Assembly: GCF_007489285.1 (NCBI RefSeq)
Contig: NZ_VLIY01000003.1
Coordinates: 248,001 to 312,000, forward strand
Origin: Skermania sp. ID1734
GTDB taxonomy: Bacteria; Actinomycetota; Actinomycetes; Mycobacteriales; Mycobacteriaceae
Length of the DNA: 64,000 nucleotides
Direction of reading: 5' to 3'
The notes under the pieces were generated by a model that ran no database searches, was not told the DNA's origin, and saw only the letters and a program-made list of their open reading frames with translations. A program made the position numbers and the translations under genes. This document shows, piece after piece, positions 8,147-16,763 of this stretch (positions within the stretch are counted from its first letter, which is position 1; the number at the start of each line of letters is the position of its first letter).

Positions 8147-8512
8147 TCAACAATTGGCAGGAATGACCCCGGTCCCTTGGGCGCGGGTGGCGATGATTGG
8201 TTCGGCGAGAACCTCTGCCCGCCCGGTCTCGTCGAGGGAGCGGCAGATGATGCGTAGCTCGAAATCGACCGTTCGACTGCGGGTGCCCTTGTGTGCGAGG
8301 CGCGCCTCGATCTCGATCACGTCTCCGCCCCGAATCGGAGCCAGAAATTCGACGGAGGAGTACCCGGCGAACAGGCTTTCGTGGCCGTCGCCGAGGATCG
8401 CGAGGTGTGTTCCGGCGTCGCCGAACAGCTTCAGGCTGTACGCGCCGTCGACGAGGTTGCCGGCATAGTGGGCGTCGGAGTACGCGACATAGCGCTGATG
8501 GACGACTTTCAT
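8147..8512 (-). CDS. hotdog-fold protein, 3-aminobutyryl-CoA ammonia-lyase (Kal)-like
   Basis: A 121-residue hotdog-fold protein. Residues 14-30 (AHYAGNLVDG ... LFGD) and 44-64 (ESLFAGYSSVEFLAP ... GGD) match the Kal family. Kal enzymes deaminate L-3-aminobutyryl-CoA to crotonyl-CoA in lysine fermentation; plain acyl-CoA thioesterases share the fold but less of this pattern. Kal proteins are about 125-130 residues, as here. The ATG overlaps the stop of the monooxygenase gene (ATGA), so it is co-translated with it. In this cluster, which also has an amine ligase, an acyl-CoA ligase and an enoyl-CoA hydratase, removal of a beta-amino group as ammonia is a plausible job. A thioesterase role is the alternative. 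Confidence 0.75.
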   Translation of the reverse strand: MKVVHQRYVAYSDAHYAGNLVDGAYSLKLFGDAGTHLAILGDGHESLFAGYSSVEFLAPIRGGDVIEIEARLAHKGTRSRTVDFELRIICRSLDETGRAEVLAEPIIATRAQGTGVIPANC

Positions 8513-10233
8513 CCGCCCACGACGGTGGCGACCTCCGCGTGCACCTCCTCCGACGCCGTCGCGGGTGTCGCCTCTGCGACCTCTTCGTCGATTCGCCCGA
8601 TACCCGCGGCGACGGACCGTCCATCGAGGGCAACGCCGGGATAGCCGCGACGTGCGATCTCCTCGCAGATCCGACGATAGTGGCCGACGCCCCCGACGTA
8701 CCCCATGAAGGTGGACGGCTTGCCGGCCACGTTGGATCCGCGGTACCAGGAGTCGGTGGTGGCGTAGAGCGTCTGGTTGACGGTGAGCTCGGTGATGTTC
8801 ACCCAGTCGTTTTGGCCCTCGACGGTGGCTTCGACTACCTCGATGCCCTTCGCCCTGGCGATGGCGATCAGGTCGGTAATCCAGTCGACCGACTGCTCGA
8901 TGGTCATGACGACGTTGCTCGCGAGCGCCGGACTCTGTGGGCCCGCGATCATGAAGAAGTTAGGGAACCCGGCGGTCATCATGCCCAAGTAGGTGCGTAC
9001 GCCGTCGCTCCATGCATCCTGCAGTCGGCCGGAATCGGGCGTCGTGACGTTGAGCCCGAACAGTGGTCCGGTGAAGGCATCGAAACCGATCGCCAGCACG
9101 ATGGCATCCACCTCATGCTCGCTGTGCTCGGTGACGATGGAGCCTGCGGTCATCGTGGTGAGGGGGTCGTCGCGCAGCGAGACGAGAGAGACGTTGGGAC
9201 GGTTGAAGGTCTCGTAGTAATCGGTGCCGAAGCAGCTGCGCTTCGCACCGAGGGGGAACTGCGGCTCGAGCAGCGTTGCGGTCTTCTGGTCCCGGACGAT
9301 TTCGTGGATCTTGCCGCGGAAGAAGTCTGCGGCGGTTTTGTTTGCCTCGAGGTCGAAGAGCAGGTCGGCGAACTCCGCTCCAACACCCAGGAAGCCGCTG
9401 CGCTCATACGCCGCTTCGTAGCGCCGCTGGCGTTCCTCGTCGGATACGTCGAATGCCTTGTCGGTTACCGGGCGGTCCGGGATGCCACCGGGGGAGTAGC
9501 GGCACTCCTGGCGGATATCGGGATACTTGCTCTTGATTTCGTCCACGACCTCCGGCGCCATCGGGGCGTTACGCGCGGGAAAGACGTAGTTGGGGGTCCG
9601 CTGGAAGACCGTCAGGTGCTCGGCGACCTTGGCGATCAGCGGAATGCATTGCACCCCAGAGGATCCGGTACCGATCACCGCCACGCGCTTACCGGCGAGG
9701 TCGTCGAGGGAGATGTTCCACCGGCTCGTCGAGACAACCAGTCCGCTGAAGTTCTGCAGGCCGGGCACATCGACGTCTTTTGGCGTCGACAGTCCGCCCG
9801 ATCCCGCCAGCAGGTAGCGGCCGCGGCGCTTGGCGCCGGAGTCGAGAGTCAGCTCCCACAGGTGCTCATCGGGAAGCCAGTTTGCTTCAGTGACCTTGGT
9901 GTCGAACTGGAAGTGTCGACGAAGGTCGAAGCGGTCGGCGACGTGGTTGATATAGCTCAGGATCTCGGCCTGCGGCGCGAAGCGCTCGCTCCACGTCCAC
10001 TCCTTCTGTAGTTCTTCGTCGAACGAGTAGGAGTAATAGATGCTCTCGACGTCGCACCTGGCCCCGGGATAGGTGTTCCAGAACCAGGTTCCGCCGACGT
10101 CGGGGGCCTTCTCGAAACCGGCGAACGTCCAACCGTGCTCGCGCGCCTTGTACGCGGCGTAGAGGCCGGAGAAGCCGGCGCCTACGCACAGGACGTCGAC
10201 GACGGGTGTGCGGGGTGTCGCGGTGTCAGTCAT
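8509..10233 (-). CDS. Baeyer-Villiger-type flavin monooxygenase with altered fingerprint
   Basis: A 574-residue class B flavoprotein monooxygenase. The FAD-binding GAGFSG is at 18-23, the second BVMO motif GGTWFWNTYPGARCD at 47-61, and the NADPH-binding GTGSSG at 188-193. Length and layout fit the CPDMO/steroid-monooxygenase branch. The diagnostic FxGxxxHxxxW(P/D) motif reads FSGLVVSTSRWN (162-173): the conserved histidine is serine 168 and the final P/D is N173. The enzyme probably oxidises a ketone to an ester, or a heteroatom, with NADPH and O2, but the changed motif makes the reaction uncertain. It is transcribed together with the Kal-like gene, from a promoter carrying the shared palindrome at 10264-10279. 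The nearby esterase could cleave an ester product. Confidence 0.93.
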   Translation of the reverse strand: MTDTATPRTPVVDVLCVGAGFSGLYAAYKAREHGWTFAGFEKAPDVGGTWFWNTYPGARCDVESIYYSYSFDEELQKEWTWSERFAPQAEILSYINHVADRFDLRRHFQFDTKVTEANWLPDEHLWELTLDSGAKRRGRYLLAGSGGLSTPKDVDVPGLQNFSGLVVSTSRWNISLDDLAGKRVAVIGTGSSGVQCIPLIAKVAEHLTVFQRTPNYVFPARNAPMAPEVVDEIKSKYPDIRQECRYSPGGIPDRPVTDKAFDVSDEERQRRYEAAYERSGFLGVGAEFADLLFDLEANKTAADFFRGKIHEIVRDQKTATLLEPQFPLGAKRSCFGTDYYETFNRPNVSLVSLRDDPLTTMTAGSIVTEHSEHEVDAIVLAIGFDAFTGPLFGLNVTTPDSGRLQDAWSDGVRTYLGMMTAGFPNFFMIAGPQSPALASNVVMTIEQSVDWITDLIAIARAKGIEVVEATVEGQNDWVNITELTVNQTLYATTDSWYRGSNVAGKPSTFMGYVGGVGHYRRICEEIARRGYPGVALDGRSVAAGIGRIDEEVAEATPATASEEVHAEVATVVGG

Positions 10234-10263
10234 GCTCTCTGCCTTCTAAAGTAGTCAATCGAC

Positions 10264-10279
10264 TGAGTCGGATGACTAA
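10264..10279. promoter_or_regulatory. shared operator, copy 1 (TGAGTCG-GA-TGACTAA)
   Basis: An imperfect 16-bp palindrome 31 bases upstream of the monooxygenase start. A further half-symmetric element, AGTCAATCGACT, abuts it at 10253-10264. The same pattern occurs at 11386-11401 and 21029-21044. It is the probable binding site for the TetR regulator encoded at 20300-20908. Confidence 0.7.
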
Positions 10280-10284
10280 GAAAG

Positions 10285-11361
10285 TTACTTGCTGATGTGA
10301 CCTTCGTCAATGCCCGTGCACGAAGAATTCGGAGTCGTCGTCATGCGGGAAGCGACATCCTGGAGATGCCGGGCGACGTCGTCTATCGCTGTCTCGGCCT
10401 TGTGGATGATGCCGAGCTCGGTGAAGAAGCCGTGAAACACGCCCGAATAGCGAATGGCCGTAACCGAAACGCCGTGGCGCCGCAGGCGTTCGGCGAAGGC
10501 CTCGGCGTCGTCACGCAAAGGGTCGACCTCGGCGGTCAGGACCAGGGTCGGCGGCAACCCGCGCAGCGACGCAGCCCTCATGGGGGCTGTGTAGTGATCG
10601 GCGCTGCCGTCCCGATCGGTGGCTACGTACTGCTCCCAGAACCAGCGCGCATCGGCGGCGCTGAGCAGCGGTGCTTTGGCGAACTCGGACCAGGACGCTG
10701 CGGTGAACGTGTCGTCGACCGCAGGGTAGACGAGCACCTGGGACACCGGTTCGGGCAGGTGGTGATCGCGGAGGTAGAGGCACAGTGCGGCGGCAAGGTT
10801 GCCACCTGCGGAGTCGCCGCCGACCGAGATGATGTCCGGATCGACCCCCAGACTGGATCCCGACGTGCGTAGCCAAGCCAGTGTGTCGAGCGCATCGTGC
10901 AGGGCGGCTGGGTAGGGGTGCTCGGGAGCGAGTCGGTATTCCAGGGACAGCACGTCCCACCCCGATCGCGCGGCGATGGCGCGGCACACTTCGTCTACTC
11001 CGTCCAGGGTTCCCAGGACGAACCCGCCGCCATGCAGATACAACAGCGCCGGGCGCGGCGCCGACGCGCAGGGCGAGTGGTAGTGGCGCGCGCGGAGGTG
11101 TCCGGCGCGGGTGGGCACGGTCAACTCCTCGACTCGATCCAGGGGCGTCAACGCCGGCTCGGACGGCGCGGTCGCTAAAAGTTGTCGAGCGGCCTCGGCC
11201 CCGAGCTCGCGGACGGGTGTCGTCAACACTTCCGCAATCGCCTGGGCGACGGGCAGCACGTCGGGGTCGAGGCGCCCCCAGCATTGCGGCACTGGCTCGG
11301 TCGTTCGCGAGAGGCCTGCTGGAGAAGGTGCCGCATTCGGTGTTGACAGTGTGTGATCCAT
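10285..11361 (-). CDS. alpha/beta hydrolase, hormone-sensitive-lipase family esterase
   Basis: A 358-residue esterase of the HSL (type IV) family. The oxyanion-hole HGGGF is at 110-114, the nucleophile elbow GDSAGG has S184, the acid is D280 in DPLRDD and the base is H310 in FHGF. It lacks a signal peptide, so it is cytoplasmic. It lies upstream of the monooxygenase on the same strand, with a 51-base gap that holds operator copy 1, and it diverges from the SCP2-like/GS-like operon. The expected role is hydrolysis of a short or medium ester, perhaps the product of the neighbouring Baeyer-Villiger enzyme (inference). Confidence 0.93.
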   Translation of the reverse strand: MDHTLSTPNAAPSPAGLSRTTEPVPQCWGRLDPDVLPVAQAIAEVLTTPVRELGAEAARQLLATAPSEPALTPLDRVEELTVPTRAGHLRARHYHSPCASAPRPALLYLHGGGFVLGTLDGVDEVCRAIAARSGWDVLSLEYRLAPEHPYPAALHDALDTLAWLRTSGSSLGVDPDIISVGGDSAGGNLAAALCLYLRDHHLPEPVSQVLVYPAVDDTFTAASWSEFAKAPLLSAADARWFWEQYVATDRDGSADHYTAPMRAASLRGLPPTLVLTAEVDPLRDDAEAFAERLRRHGVSVTAIRYSGVFHGFFTELGIIHKAETAIDDVARHLQDVASRMTTTPNSSCTGIDEGHISK

Positions 11362-11385
11362 GCCGCACTATCATAGTCATGCGTT

Positions 11386-11401
11386 TGAGTCATTTGACTA
11401 A
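11386..11401. promoter_or_regulatory. shared operator, copy 2 (TGAGTCA-TT-TGACTAA)
   Basis: A near-perfect 16-bp palindrome in the 113-base gap between the divergent esterase and SCP2-like genes, so it could control both. The half-site TGACTAA is identical to copies 1 and 3. A further partial half-site (ATAGTCAT) lies at 11373-11380. Confidence 0.72.
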
Positions 11402-11474
11402 GTTACGCAGAAAACTACTCGAAACGGCGCGGGAACGTGTCGCGCGAGCTGTCGAAAGTCGAAAGGACCCAAAG

Positions 11475-12137
11475 ATGACCGAAACCATGACGGCGCCCCC
11501 GTCGATCTCTGCGGGTGTCGCAGCGGTCGACGTCAGGATCGAGGACGATGCGAGTCCCATCGTCCGACTGATTGGCCGCACGCTGCGCGACTCGGCGCGA
11601 TCCGGGCACGCCCTCGACGCCCTGACGAGGTCGACCGGCATTGTCGCGCTCCGCTCACATGACACACCTCAGGCCGCCACGATCAGCTTCGGAGAGACCG
11701 GCATCGACGTGTCCGGTGGCGTGCTGGTCGAGCCGGACGCGGACATCACCGTCGACCTGAATGCGCGCTTCGCGCCGACCGCGGATCCCTCGGGCGACGC
11801 CGACCTGGCCGCCGGTGTGTTGCGGGCGCTCACTCCGCCGGTGCCGCAGTGGCGTGCGGCCGCCGAGAGCTTCTGGGCGGCAACCCGTTGCTTGCCCGGA
11901 GTCCCTGACGTGCTGATCGCGGTCACCGAGGGGCCGGAAGGCCTCGAGCAGGTCGTGCTCGGCGAGGGACCCACCCAGTATCTGATGGCCGGAACTCCCG
12001 AAACGCTCGCCGGAGTGTTCTCGGGCGCCGACGACCTCATCGCAGTCCTGTTCTCCGGTGCTCTGGGAATCCAAGGCACCCTTTCCCAACTGTCGGCGAT
12101 GACCGGCGCTTCCTGGAAGGTTCGTTACGATGTCTGA
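11475..12137 (+). CDS. SCP2-like (sterol-carrier-type) protein
   Basis: A 220-residue protein whose C-terminal part (about 160-220: LAGVFSGADD ... FSGALGIQGTLSQLSAMTG) and central beta segments (SFGETGIDVSGGVLVEPDADITVDL) look like an SCP2 sterol-carrier domain, which binds hydrophobic or acyl-CoA ligands. Assignment is by pattern only. ATG 11475 is chosen because AAAGGA lies upstream. It opens the long operon that continues with the GS-like ligase, overlapping it by eight bases. It may bind or present the hydrophobic substrate to the ligase; the position as first gene, directly behind operator copy 2, marks it as part of the pathway. Confidence 0.7.
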   Translation: MTETMTAPPSISAGVAAVDVRIEDDASPIVRLIGRTLRDSARSGHALDALTRSTGIVALRSHDTPQAATISFGETGIDVSGGVLVEPDADITVDLNARFAPTADPSGDADLAAGVLRALTPPVPQWRAAAESFWAATRCLPGVPDVLIAVTEGPEGLEQVVLGEGPTQYLMAGTPETLAGVFSGADDLIAVLFSGALGIQGTLSQLSAMTGASWKVRYDV

Positions 12138-13503
12138 GCTCACCACCACCGTTGCGGGCGCTGCACGGCAAGACTCCCACCCGCGCGCCGTGCGGCTCGA
12201 GGCGACGAACCACGAGGGCTGCTTCCTCGGCAAGCATGTCTCGCCCGAGAAGTTCGCCGCTGGCAAGGATGCCGGGTTCGCCTTCGCGGACCTGCTGTTC
12301 GGCCTGGATCTGGGCAACCTTCCCGCCTTCGGCTCCGCATACCCGGCCTGGCGCGGACATCTCGACGACGTCTACCTGCGCCCCGACATGTCGACGCTGG
12401 TCGAGTGGCAGCCCGGCCTGAATTCGGTGATCGGCGACTACTGGCTCAAGGACGGCACGCCGGTCCCGATCTGCCCACGCAACCTCGTGCGGAAGATGAT
12501 CGACCGCCTGGCGGAGCAGGGATACACCGCGACCGTCGCGGTCGAGATCGAGGCAACCGTCTTCGAGGAGTCGATCCACGAAGCGCGCGCCCGCGGTTAC
12601 CGCGACCTCACCCCCCTCGGCGGCAACGCCGGAACGGCGTACCACCTCGCCAAATCAAACGACTGGATCGCCTACATGAACGCAGTTGCCGAGCGCCTCA
12701 GCGAGGTGGGCATCGAATGGGAGGCGTGGAGCGACGAGGACGCGGCCGGTCAAATCGAGATCAACCTTGCGCCCGCCGACCCCATCAAGGTCGGTGACTC
12801 CTGGGCGCGGACCCGCCAGATCATGCGCGAGGTCGCCTTCGAACTGGGGCACTGCGTGACCTTCATGGCCAAGCCCACCGCCGGCTACGGTCAGTCGTCC
12901 CACATCAACCTTTCCTTGCAGCGCGACGGCGCCAATGCCTTCTACGCCGAGGACGGTCCGTCGGAGACGATGCTGCACGCCATCGGCGGGCTGCTGGCCA
13001 CGATGGAGGGGAACAGCTCGATTGTGCTGCTGCAGATCACCTCCTACCGGCGGTTGGTCGACCTCAGTGGCCCGCCGGTGACGATCAGCTGGGGGATCAG
13101 CAACAAGACCACGGCGGTGCGTGCGGTATGCGGACACCCTAAGTACTCTCGCCTCGAGTACCGCCTGCCCGGCTCGGATGCGAACCTCTACCTCGCGCTC
13201 GCCGGGGTCCTGGCCGGTGTCATCGCCGGCATCGAGCACAAGATCGACCCGCCAGAGCCGGTTTCCGACATGGCGTGGTGCCTGCCGCCCGGACTCGGTA
13301 TCGAGCGCATCCCGAACACCATCAGCAAGGCTGCGGCTGCCCTGGACGCCGATCCAATCCTGCGCGAGTTGCTCGGCGACGAGTTCGTCGACTGCTGGCT
13401 CGCCTCCCGCAAGTGGGAATGGATGCAGTTCCACACAGCCGGCGGTGACCCGTTCGCCGAACTTTCGGAATGGGAGTCGGCTCGCTACTTCGAGCTGCCA
13501 TGA
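12130..13503 (+). CDS. glutamine-synthetase-like gamma-glutamylamide ligase
   Basis: A 457-residue member of the GS superfamily, distinct from the true glutamine synthetase at 25250-26686. The metal/ATP signature is FMAKPTAGYGQSSHINLSL (245-263), catalytic acidic residues are E139 and E141, and the substrate block is NKTTAVR ... LEYRLPGSDANLYLAL. The adenylylation tyrosine of GlnA is replaced (MAWCLPPG), so GlnE control is not expected. Relatives (PuuA, IpuC, AtdA1/TdnQ, GlnA3-type) join glutamate to an amine such as putrescine, isopropylamine or aniline. It is followed by a gamma-glutamyl hydrolase, the standard partner. I infer that it traps an organic amine as a gamma-glutamylamide; the amine is unknown. 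Confidence 0.88.
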   Translation: MSELTTTVAGAARQDSHPRAVRLEATNHEGCFLGKHVSPEKFAAGKDAGFAFADLLFGLDLGNLPAFGSAYPAWRGHLDDVYLRPDMSTLVEWQPGLNSVIGDYWLKDGTPVPICPRNLVRKMIDRLAEQGYTATVAVEIEATVFEESIHEARARGYRDLTPLGGNAGTAYHLAKSNDWIAYMNAVAERLSEVGIEWEAWSDEDAAGQIEINLAPADPIKVGDSWARTRQIMREVAFELGHCVTFMAKPTAGYGQSSHINLSLQRDGANAFYAEDGPSETMLHAIGGLLATMEGNSSIVLLQITSYRRLVDLSGPPVTISWGISNKTTAVRAVCGHPKYSRLEYRLPGSDANLYLALAGVLAGVIAGIEHKIDPPEPVSDMAWCLPPGLGIERIPNTISKAAAALDADPILRELLGDEFVDCWLASRKWEWMQFHTAGGDPFAELSEWESARYFELP

Positions 13504-14309
13504 CCGCGCACGAGGAGGCCCGAGCCGAGCGACCACTGATCGGTATCACTGGACGGCGGTACCGGCTCTCGCTGATCAAGGGGGCAGACCAGCGGTACGG
13601 CGACCGGTGTATCGACAGCTTCATGTCGGACTTCGCGACTCGGATCGCGCAAGCCGGTGGAGTGCCGGTCCACCTGCCGTACGACGCCGACGCGGTGGAG
13701 GTTTGCCGGTGGCTGTCCGGCGTCGTGATCAGCGGCGGGCAGGACGTGCACCCGGCGTGCTGGGGCGGCGACCCGTCCGGGGTTGGCGATGTCGACCCGC
13801 GCCTGGACCCGATGGCTCATGACGTCGCTCGTGACGAATACGAGGTTGCGCTCGTCCGAGCTGCACTGGAGCGGGGAATCCCCGTGCTTGGCGTGTGCCG
13901 CGGCATGCAAGTGCTCAACGTTGCGCTCGGCGGAACCCTCGTCGCCGATCTGCCCTCCGGTCAGGTGAGCCACCTGTCGTCGCTGGCCGCCCCGACCGAC
14001 GGCGCGGCTGACCACCTGGTGTCTTTCGAGAAGGGCTCGATCGCCGCCGAACTGTTCGGCGAGCACGCGACGACGAACTCGTGGCATCACCAGGCTGTCG
14101 ACCGCTGCGGTGCCGGCCTGGTCGTGACCGGGCGAACCGGTGACGGCGTGATCGAGTCGATCGAGCTTCCTGGAGGCCCAGCGCTCGGAGTCCAGTGGCA
14201 TCCGGAGTGGATGGTCAGCGCCGACCCGACGATGGCATGGATCGTTCGGGCGGCCGCGGAGCGACTGGCGGACCGCTGCGGTCCCGACTTGCAGAGGAGC
14301 CTGTCGTGA
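13500..14309 (+). CDS. class I glutamine amidotransferase / gamma-glutamyl hydrolase (PuuD-like)
   Basis: A 269-residue peptidase C26-type protein. The nucleophile is C133 in GVCRGMQ and the catalytic pair is H234/E236 in WHPEW. The family hydrolyses gamma-glutamyl amides, for example gamma-glutamyl-GABA by PuuD, or acts as an amidotransferase subunit, as in aniline degradation. I chose ATG 13500, which overlaps the GS-like stop codon (ATGA); an upstream in-frame start at 13470 would lie inside that gene. With the ligase it forms a gamma-glutamylation/deglutamylation pair around an oxidation step. Confidence 0.9.
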   Translation: MTAHEEARAERPLIGITGRRYRLSLIKGADQRYGDRCIDSFMSDFATRIAQAGGVPVHLPYDADAVEVCRWLSGVVISGGQDVHPACWGGDPSGVGDVDPRLDPMAHDVARDEYEVALVRAALERGIPVLGVCRGMQVLNVALGGTLVADLPSGQVSHLSSLAAPTDGAADHLVSFEKGSIAAELFGEHATTNSWHHQAVDRCGAGLVVTGRTGDGVIESIELPGGPALGVQWHPEWMVSADPTMAWIVRAAAERLADRCGPDLQRSLS

Positions 14310-15936
14310 GCACGAACGTGACAGCCGAGCACGTCGGGCGCAGCGGTTCGCGTTCCCGCCCGGTCGTGCTGCCCGAAAAGATGGGTGCTGATCCGGCCAT
14401 CGCGACGCTGACCGAGCTGTTGTCCCAGCGGTCGCAGGACGCGGGGATCAGGAATTCCTGCGGTTCGGCGAACGGTCCTTCAGCTTCGGCGAGATCGATT
14501 CCTGGACATCGCGGCTGGCTCACCGGCTGATCGAGGTCGACGGCGTTCGGCCGGGGGACCGGGTCGCGATCATGCTGCCCAACATCGTCCACTGGCCGGT
14601 GGCCTGGCTCGCCGCGCTGAAGGCAGGGGCGGTCGTGGTCCCGATCAACTGCTCCTACCGGCGCGCCGACCTCGCCTTCGTCCTCCGCGATTCCGGTGCA
14701 CGAGTGGTGTTCACCGACTCCGAGCGATGCGATCTTGTCGCCGACGTGCGGTCAGCCGAGAACGAGCTCGCCCATCTCCGTGTGGTCGACGTCGCCGACG
14801 ACGGGTCTGCACCCTTCCCAGCGACGGCGCCGAGAGTGCCGGTCCGCGCCGACACGCTGGCGAATCTGCAATACACCTCGGGCACAACAGGATTCCCGAA
14901 GGCCTGCATGCTCTCCCACGACTACTGGGTGCGGCTCGGCTGGATCTGCGCCGGGGCGACGGGCCTCGGCCCCGACGACGTCATCCTGACCTCGCAGCCC
15001 TATTCCTACATGGATCCGCAGTGGAACACCGCGCTCGCGCTGACGGTCGGTGCCCCGCTCGTCGTGTTGCCTCGCTTCTCCGCGTCGACCTTCATGTCCG
15101 ACGTACGCCGCCACGGCGTGACGTTCTTCTACGTCCTCGGATCGATGCCGACGTTGCTGTTCAAGCAGCCGCCGTCTGCGGAGGACCGTGACAACAACCT
15201 GCGGATGGTGTTGTGCTCCGGGATCCCGGCGGCACTGCACGCCCATCTCGAGGCGCGGTGGGGTGCCCCGTGGCGTGAGATCTACGGGATGACCGAGTCC
15301 GGCGTCGACCTGTTCAGTTCCTTCGACGACTGTGCGGCGGTGGGCAGCGGGAGCCTCGGAAATCCGGTCCCTACCAAGGATATTCGCATCGTCGGTGCCG
15401 ACGGCGCGCAAGCCCCGGACGGCGAGCCGGGCGAGCTAGTCGTTTCGGGAGTGCCGATGATGAGCGGCTACTGGAATCGTCCCGACGCCACGGCCGAGGT
15501 GCTGCGCGACGGCTGGCTGCACACCGGTGACCTCGTGGTGCGTCGTGACGACGGGGGCATCCAGCTGGTCGGGCGGATCAAGGACATGGTGCGCCGAGGT
15601 GGCGAGAACGTCGCCTGCGCCGAGGTCGAAGCCGCCCTCGAGCGAGACGAGAGAGTGGTCGCAGCTGCCGTGGTCGCCGAACCCGACGACATCCTCGGCG
15701 AGGAGGTCAAAGCCTTCATCCAGCTCGCGGCCGGTGTATCGGCCGATCGTGCGACCGCCGAGCAGATCATCGGGAACGCCGCGAAAGAGCTCGCCCGCTT
15801 CAAGGTGCCCCGCTACGTCGAGTTCGTTGTCGACTTTCCCCGGACCCCCTCCGAACGAGTATCCAAGCCCACCCTCAAGGCCCGTGCCGCTGAAAAGCCC
15901 GGCGTCACCTACGATTTCGCCACCCGAAGGAACTAG
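14306..15936 (+). pseudogene. acyl-CoA synthetase (AMP-binding), split by an apparent frameshift
   Basis: The gene starts at GTG 14306, overlapping the previous stop (GTGA), and reads TLTELLSQRSQDAG in one frame until it stops at 14530. The rest of a typical acyl-CoA ligase (DQEFLRFGERSFSFGEID, then YTSGTTGFPK, YGMTESG, GWLHTGDL, and the C-terminal catalytic lysine in SERVSKPTLK) continues in a second frame to 15936. The frames join at a GGGG run (14443-14446); one extra G would restore a protein of about 543 residues. Without it the second frame has no ATG before 14572, which would lose about 90 residues. It may be a true inactivating deletion, phase variation, or an assembly error. It resembles CaiC-type ligases and would activate the pathway acid. 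Confidence 0.85.
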
Positions 15937-15941
15937 ACCCG

Positions 15942-16715
15942 ATGTTGATGCACACCAATGGCCAGGACTTCCTCGACATCAGCGTCGTCCAAGGCGTCGC
16001 AGTCCTGACTCTCAACCGCCCCGAAAAACTGAACGCGCTCGACGTTGCCACCCGCCGGCGCTTGGCAGCGGTCATCCGCGAACTCGGCACCGGCGAGAGC
16101 GTCCGCGGCATCGTGCTCACCGGCCGGGGCCGAGCCTTCTCGGCAGGTGAAGACCTCCACAGCGCGCCGTCGACGGACGCCGAAGTCCGCGAGGCGTTCG
16201 AGACCTTCCACGACATCACTCGCGCCGTTCTGGAAACCCGGGTGCCGGTCATTGCCGCCGTCAACGGCCTCGCGGTCGGGGGAGCCTCTGAGATCACCCT
16301 GTGCTGTGACGCTCGGATCGGGACCCCCGCGACGGAGTACTACCAGCCGGAGAACGGTCGCGGCATCACGATCTCGAATGCCTCCAGCGTTCTCCTGCGG
16401 CGCCTCGTCGGAAACCATGCGATGCGCATGGTCCTCGGCTGCCCGCGTCTCGGATCCGAGGAGGCCCTTCGGATAGGTCTGCTCGACGAAGTGGTCGAGC
16501 CCGACGCTCTCGTCGGCCGCGCCATCGACACAGTCCTCGCGTGGACCCCCGAGGGGAACACCACCGCGCTGCACCTCGCGCTGTTGCGTCCCCTGCCTGA
16601 GGAGATCGAGCAAGCCTTCGCGCGCGAGGACGCCGCCGCACAAGCGTCCTGGGACAGCGGAGCGCTCACCGCCGGGATCCAGGGCTTCCTGGCCACCCGG
16701 GGCACCGACGCGTAG
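15942..16715 (+). CDS. enoyl-CoA hydratase/isomerase family (crotonase)
   Basis: A 257-residue crotonase-fold protein. The oxyanion-hole segments are FSAGEDLHS (near 66-74) and NGLAVGGASEI (near 107-117). The residues normally giving the two catalytic glutamates of a hydratase are only partly visible: PENGRGI is present in the second region, so isomerase or hydrolase activity cannot be excluded. It begins five bases after the acyl-CoA ligase. It probably hydrates or otherwise processes the enoyl-CoA formed by the ligase/ammonia-lyase steps. Confidence 0.88.
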   Translation: MLMHTNGQDFLDISVVQGVAVLTLNRPEKLNALDVATRRRLAAVIRELGTGESVRGIVLTGRGRAFSAGEDLHSAPSTDAEVREAFETFHDITRAVLETRVPVIAAVNGLAVGGASEITLCCDARIGTPATEYYQPENGRGITISNASSVLLRRLVGNHAMRMVLGCPRLGSEEALRIGLLDEVVEPDALVGRAIDTVLAWTPEGNTTALHLALLRPLPEEIEQAFAREDAAAQASWDSGALTAGIQGFLATRGTDA

Positions 16716-16763
16716 ATCCCGCCGGCACTTACATCACCAGCAACGACAGAGAAAAGAACCGAC

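Noticed and set aside
8293-10011. Long plus-strand reading frame opposite the monooxygenase
   Set aside because: It is antisense to a clear BVMO with intact motifs, has arginine/glycine-rich composition typical of GC-rich shadow frames and no recognisable domain.
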